A stretch of DNA of 23,448 nucleotides from Zygnema cylindricum (Eukaryota; Streptophyta; Zygnematophyceae; Zygnematales; Zygnemataceae), in NCBI GenBank assembly GCA_037447655.1, contig JBBHKE010001364.1, positions 1-23,448 on the forward strand, in the 5' to 3' direction. Shown one piece after another: positions 17,430 through 23,448 of the stretch. Position 1 is the first letter of the stretch; every line of letters starts with the position of its first letter. The notes under the pieces were generated by a model that saw nothing but the letters and a program-made list of their open reading frames with translations, was not told the origin of the DNA and made no database searches. Made by a program: the position numbers and the translations under genes.

Positions 17430-18517
17430 ATTTTAAGCAATGTAAAGAAGAAACTTTATTATGTTGGTGTTCATGATATAATGTTGTGGCATAAGAGGCC
17501 TGGGCATGTAAATCTAGATAAGTTAAGAGAGATGAAAAAGATGGGAATAGTGGAAGGAATTCAATTTGGGGAAAGTGAAAACCTTAGTGACTATAGTGGC
17601 TGTGCTCAAGGTAAGGCACACAGGTTAGCCTTCCCAAAGGAAGCGACTTATAAAGGGGAAAAGGTTCTAGACTTAATACACACTGATATCTGGGGAAAGG
17701 CCAAAGTGCCTTCAACAGGGGGGAAGAGGTTTATGATGACAATTATTGATGATTGGTCTCGGTATTCTAGAGTGTACTTCCTGAAAAATAAGTCAGAGGC
17801 CAAACAAATTTTTATGGAATATAAAGCATGGAGTGGAAAACTCCATGAAACCTCTATAAAAAGAGTGAGGATTGATAAGGGGGAGAGTATACATCTAATC
17901 AGTTTTAAGATTTTCTGAGAGAGGATGGAGTGCAACACCAAAAGACAGTTCTTGATAATCCAGAGCAAAATAGTGTAGCTGAAAGATTAAATAGAACACT
18001 GAATGATAGTGCTAGGAGTATGCTCTTAGATAAGAAGATAGGAAAGAGGTTTTGGGCCGAAGCAATGAATTGTGCAAATTATATCAAGAATAGAGTTCTT
18101 ACTTCAGCAGTAAAAGGCTAAACACCTTATGAGAGATGGACCAGCCGGAAACCATAAAAACCTCACTTAGAGGTTTCCGGCAGTCAAGTGTTCAGTCTAG
18201 ATACAGATCGGTCTAAATGGAAGCTAGATCCTAAAAGATAACCGGGGTACTTATTAGGACATGATGAGGATGTAAAAGGATACAGAGTTTATGATCTAAA
18301 AAGGGAAGATATAATCTTAGTAAAGCATGTAATAGTTATGGACGAAGGAAAGTCTGTGGATCCCTTTAAGTATACAAAGTGAGTAAAAATCAGATTTGAG
18401 TCAGAAAATTCCGATGACTTTGAGCTTCCTAACTATCCAGGTTTCAGAGAAGATGAAATTCTTACAGGTACAAATCAGACCGAGAACGAATCGGCCATGT
18501 AACTCCAATGACAACTC
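17430..18517 (+). pseudogene. pol: Copia integrase, broken
   Basis: The GAG-pre-integrase zinc-binding part reads LWHKRPGHVN with both His. Of the paired Cys, only the second remains (YSGC). The core has LIHTDIWG (first Asp), GGKRFMMTIIDDWSR, VYFLKNKSEA and VRIDKGE (second Asp), then a one-base loss in the G-run near 17880 that shifts the frame. The third catalytic Glu is in VAERLNRT (about 17977). NCANYIKNRV follows, then stops near 18119, 18155 and 18230. The C-terminal part is still readable as TPYERW, PGYLLGHDEDVKGYRVYDL and VIVMDEGKSVDPFKYTK. A last stop lies near 18500. Integrase would insert the cDNA into the genome; this copy is dead. Confidence 0.9.
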
Positions 18518-18816
18518 TACCCGAAGCGGAAGACGTGGTGGAAATTAATTTGGAATAAAGGGACAGGGGAGAAGCCAAGATTGTTTGATAGAACCCACGC
18601 AGCCATTATTTGCCATGATGGGAAGGGAAGAAGGCAGCAGCAGAAATATGCATGGGGCCTATTTTGGAGGAGGAATTGTGGGATGAGATGGAGGAATTTG
18701 TTTGAATTTAAGAGGGCTCATATGGAGGGTATGGCTTGGGCAGGTGCTGGCGGCAGCTGCTGGTGCTCCACCGTCCTACCAAACAGCCGGGCGGTGGCCT
18801 GCAATCCTCCCCAAAA
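18518..18816 (+). other. Unrecognised segment in place of RT N-terminus
   Basis: Between the integrase tail and the first clear RT motif, about 300 bp are richer in G, with GGAGGA, GGCAGCAG and CCGGGCGG, and have several stops. About 200 residues of RT expected here, including the motif with the first catalytic Asp, cannot be found in any frame. It is either filler from another source or extremely decayed RT. Confidence 0.5.
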
Positions 18817-20040
18817 GAATTGGAAGAGGAGATCTTCATGCGACAACCCGAAGGATTTGTGGAGCAAGGAGAGGAGAGTAAGGTATGCCGGCTGATCAAA
18901 TCTCTTTATGGTTTAAAACAAGCGCTCGACAGTGGAATAAGAAGCTTGATGAGTTTTTTACCGGTCTGGGATATATCCGGATAACCTCAGATCACTCAAT
19001 CTAAATTTTTGAAGATGAGGAAGGTTTGATATTTATTGCAATTTATGTTGATGATTTGCTTTTTTTAGGTAAATCAATGGACAAAATAAATAAACTAAAA
19101 ACCAATCTTAAAGGGAGATTTGAGATGAAGGATATGGGGGAGGCAAGATATATTTTGGGAATTCAACTAGAAAAAGACCGAGAAAGAAAGATTATAAAAT
19201 TGACTAAAAAAGAAGCAATAGGGAACATGTTGGAAAAGTTTCAAATGGATAAAGGAAATAGTTGTACAACTCCAATGGAGTTAAAGAAAGGAAGTGAGGG
19301 GAGTGAGGAAGAAGGAGTCATAGTCTTCGATGAGGATTTAGGCCTTGAAGAACATAAGTTCATGCAAACTGTTCCTTACAGGCAATAAGTGGGAAGCCTA
19401 ATCTATTTTATGAAATGTACCCGGTCGGATTTAGCTACAGCTGTAGAAGTGCTGAGTATAAGTCTAAATGCTCCAACTAAGAGAGACAGGGAGGCAACTA
19501 AGAGATTCCTTAGATATTTGATAGGAACTAGGGATCTATGGTTGCATTTGGGTGGGGGAAATACCGACATCACTAATTGGAGTGATGCCAGTTATGGTGA
19601 TGCTCTGATAAGGAGATGTGTTTCTAGATATGTATTACATGTGGGTGTTGGGGCTTGTTGTTCGAGTAGCAAACAACAAAAGGTTATTGCTCAGTCCACC
19701 ATGGAGGCTGAGTGTATATCCTCTTGCTCTGCTGTGAAAACAAATGATGTGGGTCAAGTCTTTGCTTGGCAAGCTTGGTCACCTTAAAAATGGTGTGCAT
19801 AAAATATTTTGTGATAATCACGCAACGATTGCTATTGCTGCCAATCCTAAACATCATTTTAAATCCAAACACATGGACATTAGACTAAGCTTTGTTGGAG
19901 AAAAGGTAGAAAACAAAATAATCAGTTTAGAGTACAGACTAGATAGCGAGATGGTAGCACATATGATGACCAAACCTGTGCCTTCCCCTAAGCTAATTTT
20001 CTGCAAGGAGAAGTGTGGTCTGAAATTAAAGAGTGACTAG
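18817..20040 (+). pseudogene. pol: Copia reverse transcriptase (partial) and RNase H, broken
   Basis: RT begins at ELEEEIFMRQPEGF and KVCRLIKSLYGLKQ. The frame then changes near 18920 to RQWNKKLDEFFTGLGY, and a stop lies near 19003. The active-site motif YVDD is intact at 19044-19055 (IAIYVDDLLFLG), followed by FEMKDMGEARYILGIQ. A stop at 19386-19388 precedes VGSLIYFMKCTRSDLATAV. RNase H has its acidic residues in SDASYGD (19584), TMEAE (about 19704) and, after a one-base frame change near 19760, CDNHATIAIA (19813). The C-terminus KHMDIRLSFV...MMTKPVPSP ends at a stop directly before the polypurine tract. The pair would copy the RNA to DNA; the missing N-terminal RT makes this impossible. Confidence 0.92.
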
Positions 20041-20053
20041 AAAATAAGAGGAG
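20041..20053 (+). other. Copia polypurine tract
   Basis: AAAATAAGAGGAG is almost all purine and abuts the 3' LTR. It immediately follows the stop of RNase H, as is typical of compact copia elements. Confidence 0.8.
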
Positions 20054-21081
20054 TGTAGAAATTAATGGTTGATTTAGTATTTTCTAGGTCTAAAATGAAA
20101 TGCAGAAAACAAGCCGAGGCAGTCTGCCTTTAGCTCCCCTCTTCAACTCATGCAAATGTCGCAGTCACTAAAAATTGGAGAGGGAGCTAGAGCCATGGCT
20201 GCCTACGCTATCCAAAGGAAGACATTAAGTAGATTGGTTGATTTACTAAAAGGGAACCAGACAGACCCAAGATTTGATCCTCGTACCTACTATGTGTCAA
20301 TGTCCCCAGTAGCCGGTAGTTCTATCCGTTTAGTCAAATGCTAGTGTTAGGTGATATAAGGTTTGATAATTATATAAAGAATTACACGTAGACTAATTCA
20401 TTTAACAAAAAATATATAGGGGATGCATAGATTCAGTCATGTAAATTACGCAGTACGGTATGGAGAAGAAACAAATATCACGCTTTTTGTTTCGATAGCG
20501 AAACAAATATTGCACAAGTATTTATGACGGCTACGATTGAAATCTGATTTCGATCGGACGGCCGAAAAGGATGTCGAGATCACGAAAGAGGATTTCGGCG
20601 GTTTGCGGTCATCGCCACATCGGATGACATGTGGCACAATGACATTGGATTGCGGCATCTATAAGGATTACGGGAACGAATCCAGATATGACATGGGTCA
20701 ACTTTTTGGCCATGTCGTACAATGTCCGTACAAAAATCACACCTATAGCTGTACAATTCTGTACAACGCAGTAATATGATTAGTGTCGTATGTAAGTAGA
20801 TAGAGTCTTAGAGAGAGATAAGACTTAGAAAAATTTGGTAGATAGGACCCTCCCTCCCAGAGAGCTTCAGTACAAAAGGTCGACTTTGACCCTCAACAAC
20901 TTAGTGTTTAGGAAAGCAAATTCAAAGATTCTTTTTGTTATCGACTCAGGGGAGTCTTGCGTTCACACGGGTGGAGATGGTCAAAGTTTTTGTTTGCCAG
21001 GGTGGGAGTTATATTTGATGGAACACAAAGGGGTCAGGGTTATCATAGAGGCTTCGTGTGAGTTGCCTACTCTGAGGGCCA
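20054..21081 (+). repeat. Copia 3' LTR (1028 bp)
   Basis: It begins TGTAGAAATTAATGG and ends GAGGGCCA, matching the left LTR over its whole length. The sequence after it (TCACACCC) does not match that before the left LTR. Confidence 0.92.
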
Positions 21082-21700
21082 TCACACCCACCCTTCCCAA
21101 CCCACCATTCCTGTCAGACTGGCCAAATGGCTCCACCCACAACTTCTACTTGAGTGAGGCATTTTGAGTGGGGGGGAATAGGATGAATTTTGCCGGTCGA
21201 TATCGGGACGTTCCCGTATTCTTCACGCGATGAGTCAAAATTTCCGGTTGTAGTGCCTTCCACAAAGGGCACCACGTTAGGTGATAACATTTCTTCACTT
21301 TGTGGTTCTGGTCATTGGGTTTTGCTCCACTCCATCTCCTCTTCAACCAGAGGTAGGAAAATTTAAGCCGGACCTTTGTTTTTTGCCGCAAAAAAGGTTT
21401 TAATGGGCCACATATTTCCATTAAATAAATAAGCCTTTTGGGCAAAGAAGGATATGAAGCAAAAAGGTAGGATAGAAGGCTAAGGTAAATGCAGAAGGTA
21501 GAAAGACAATGTCATTGTTAGACTCAACATCCAATATATATACGAAGGGAAGAGAAGATATTGGGACAAAAAGAGAGAAACCCTTACCCAAAGCTTCGTG
21601 TTGAAAATTTGAATTTTAATATTTTGTTTGATATTTATTGATTCAATTTTTTTAAACGACACAGTGAAAGCGGACAAGTTTCAAAATATGCGCCTGTTTT
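21082..21700. other. Spacer without recognised gene
   Basis: A pyrimidine-rich CCCACCC stretch follows the LTR. GAGTGGGGGGGAATAGG at about 21165-21181 looks like a polypurine tract of another LTR element, but no LTR pair was found. No gene is seen. Confidence 0.45.
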
Positions 21701-22030
21701 ATGTGAGGGAGTATGCACGTGGTAGACGATGGTGGTTTTTCATGAAATAGCCATGGAAAATGCAACAAGTTGTTGAATGTATGGATTATTTTTAGAATGG
21801 TAGCAAGAAAGATAGGCGGTTTCAGCTACGTCGTTTTAGAGTTGTAATTTTTGCGTGGATATGAAATTTGCCACATGTAATTATGGGCGACCAATGACGT
21901 TACGCATTAGATGAGTAGGTTGTCAACTTTAGATGTTTTGCACCTATTTAGAATAAACATTTACTCTAATACATGGAAACATTAAGGCTTATATGAGTCA
22001 CAAGCCGCAAAGAGGTATCAGAGTGGAACC
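21701..22030 (+). mobile_element. Possible PPT-LTR-PBS remnant
   Basis: GTGAGGGAG at 21703-21711 resembles a polypurine tract, TGCACG at 21714 could begin an LTR, and CCGCA at 22005-22009 could end it. It is followed by GGTATCAGAGTGG at 22014-22026, one base from the common primer site TGGTATCAGAGC over most of its length. Upstream, the frame around 21663-21700 (KADKFQNM) vaguely recalls the end of a copia pol. A PPT on one side and a PBS on the other of a roughly 296-bp LTR would indicate tandem LTR elements sharing an LTR. No second copy is available to confirm the ends. Confidence 0.35.
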
Positions 22031-23448
22031 TTTTTAGAGTTAAGACACATATTACTGTTAACTAACATTAATAAAACCACTCAAATGCGACCTTATTAAA
22101 GTCAATACAGGAGGACATCAGAAAGGACCAATGACAGAGGGCGTGAGTAGGATGGGGATGAGATGGTTCACTAATGATGTACACCTGGACCACCACTGCT
22201 GTTTTGCCCACCGAATGCCAACCCATGGCCACACCCACCATGAACGAAAGTGCCCCACCCCTGCAAACTGCACAATGTAATTGCCCTAAAACGCAGAAAA
22301 CAGTTGTTCAAATCGCACTATTTTTCATTTCCCATTTTACGCATTTTTTCGTGAATTTTGAAACCCAAAAAGTAATCTACTGCCTCAGAACCTAACGAAA
22401 AAATTTACGGACACCGCATAACATTTTACTTGCAAGGTTTTACGAAATGTACGAATTTGACGGTGTTACGTTGTATAAGTAGTATTTTTCTCAGGTGGTA
22501 AACTCAATGTACGGGAAATGTACCAAAATGTAACGACTATTACAAAAAGAGACAATTGTACTTAAAATGTGAGAATGATAATGTGAGAGGGCTTGATTTT
22601 TTGAGACATTTTAGGGAGTTTGAACCGTTAGGATTTGAGCAAATATGGTGGAAACCATAGAGGTTTCTTTTGTAGTATGCCCATGGTAAAAAACTTTGAA
22701 AAAGAATGCATATGCGCATTATTCAAAATTTCACATTTTTTAAAATGCGTTGACTGACTTTGACTTAATTATAAAATAAAAATACGAAAAATTTCATCAA
22801 AAGTACTGCTAAACCTTAAGGTATGTGCCCATATATTAAAGTACCAAGTTTTTTATCAACACGAAGGAGAGCACTTCCTAATTTTTTCATTGCCCATCAA
22901 GCGCATGTATATTAAAAAATTGCAGTAAGGGTATGGTTACATCAGACGAAAAGTGAGGTTTAATACATAACTTTCTACTTGACCGTACCATGCCGTACTA
23001 TATTTGTGTGAGTTTCTTGAAAACAACAATACAGAAAATAAGATTACGATTCCCCAAGTATCCGGGGGGAGACATCGATCATCCGATTACATTTTGGTCT
23101 TCATCTACGAAGCAATCGCTCCATCCGCCTCTATATTGGTGAACCCACCTCTGCGAGGTGGGTTCATCAATACAGAACCAGTCAATTTGCTACACCTCGA
23201 CGATAGACACGTGCGTCGATGAAAAATGAAAATTTTCAAACGTCCCCAAAGTCACTTGCCTTCGGACAAGGTGACCGTAAAATCTTTGGCGAAAAGAGAT
23301 ACGGTTTTTTCCTGAAAGCCAGCAAAGTGAAGGAGGTATTTGAGGTACATTGACGCGGTAAACTTGCAAACTACACATACTTAATACGCAAGTACGGATT
23401 TACATACAAAAATGTTTGGTTTCCAAATCTTTGACGATTTTAGAGATT
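22031..23448. other. AT-rich stretch without recognised gene
   Basis: A C-rich patch is at about 22180-22270 and many GTAC-containing words lie at 22440-22520. No coding frame is recognised on either strand. A strong hairpin is at 23130-23176. Confidence 0.5.
23130..23176. repeat. Near-perfect 22-bp hairpin with 3-base loop
   Basis: The left arm 23130-23151 (core GTGAACCCACCTC) pairs with 23155-23176 (core GAGGTGGGTTCA) with two mismatches. The loop is TGC. No T-run follows directly and no element ends flank it. The arms are miRNA-sized, but the loop is too short for an ordinary plant miRNA precursor. It is not a tRNA. Confidence 0.85.

Larger units (their letters stand above)
14914..21081 (+). 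mobile_element. Ty1-copia LTR retrotransposon, decayed (about 6.2 kb)
   Basis: LTRs of 1026 bp (14914-15939) and 1028 bp (20054-21081) both begin TGTAGAAATT and end in CA. Between them the order gag, protease, integrase, reverse transcriptase, RNase H identifies copia (integrase before RT). The primer site and polypurine tract are in the expected places. The 5-bp flanks GTAAG (left) and TCACA (right) do not match, so either a boundary has been lost or the two LTRs come from different insertions. The LTRs are roughly 85-90% identical by eye. Several stops, at least three frame changes and a lost stretch of RT make it non-functional. Confidence 0.93.

Noticed and set aside
20835-21167. 110-codon plus-strand open frame across the end of the copia 3' LTR
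   Set aside because: It crosses the LTR boundary and the equivalent 5' LTR position is not open, so it is a chance frame.
3044-22920. Possible homology between about 3040-3400 and 22815-22920 (GCGCATGTA, GTGTCCCCAT-like words)
   Set aside because: Only short words match and the spacing differs threefold, so it could not be supported by eye.
23130-23176. tRNA gene, because of GGGTTCA
   Set aside because: No acceptor or anticodon arms can be formed. The sequence is a simple two-arm hairpin.

Overview
The window looks like repeat-filled, AT-rich nuclear DNA of a plant. It holds no intact host gene that I can recognise. The evidence for a plant is one Ty1-copia and one Ty3-gypsy LTR retrotransposon with plant-style primer sites (decayed or two mismatches from the initiator tRNA-Met site TGGTATCAGAGC), together with hAT-type and TA-flanked miniature elements. 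The lineage is not resolved. The gypsy RT/RNase H wording ([23 protein letters not shown]) fits many land plants, including non-flowering ones, but this is only an impression.

Layout. Positions 1-5300 hold the end of one TA-flanked MITE, a complete 217-bp relative (171-387), three non-autonomous hAT-like elements (639-1075, 1686-2799, 4861-5297) and about 2 kb of AT-rich DNA with no recognised gene. Positions 5484-8825 are a minus-strand gypsy element with two 480-bp LTRs and a perfect 5-bp target duplication (CATTT). Its interior has shrunk to about 1.07 kb, and a copia solo LTR (7237-8545, duplication ATTTA) sits inside its 5' LTR. Positions 8831-14913 are AT-rich and hold an 18-bp minisatellite, a fourth hAT-like element (9971 to about 11225), a 542-bp TA-flanked MITE (11680-12221) and several related repeats. 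Positions 14914-21081 are a plus-strand copia element with about 1.03-kb LTRs and a decayed gag-PR-IN-RT-RNase H. Positions 21082-23448 hold a possible PPT-LTR-PBS remnant, a strong hairpin and otherwise unassigned DNA.

How it fits together. No element here can move by itself. The copia and gypsy reading frames are broken, and the hAT-like and TA-flanked elements carry no transposase. The most informative structure is the four-member hAT-like family. Its two ends differ from each other but each is conserved, and one end carries the palindrome TTATCGCGATAA exactly 24 bp from the tip, which suggests a transposase-binding layout. A second striking signal is strong over-representation of GTAC in the MITE-rich part but not in the copia coding region. 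I found no clear sign of a new multi-gene system.
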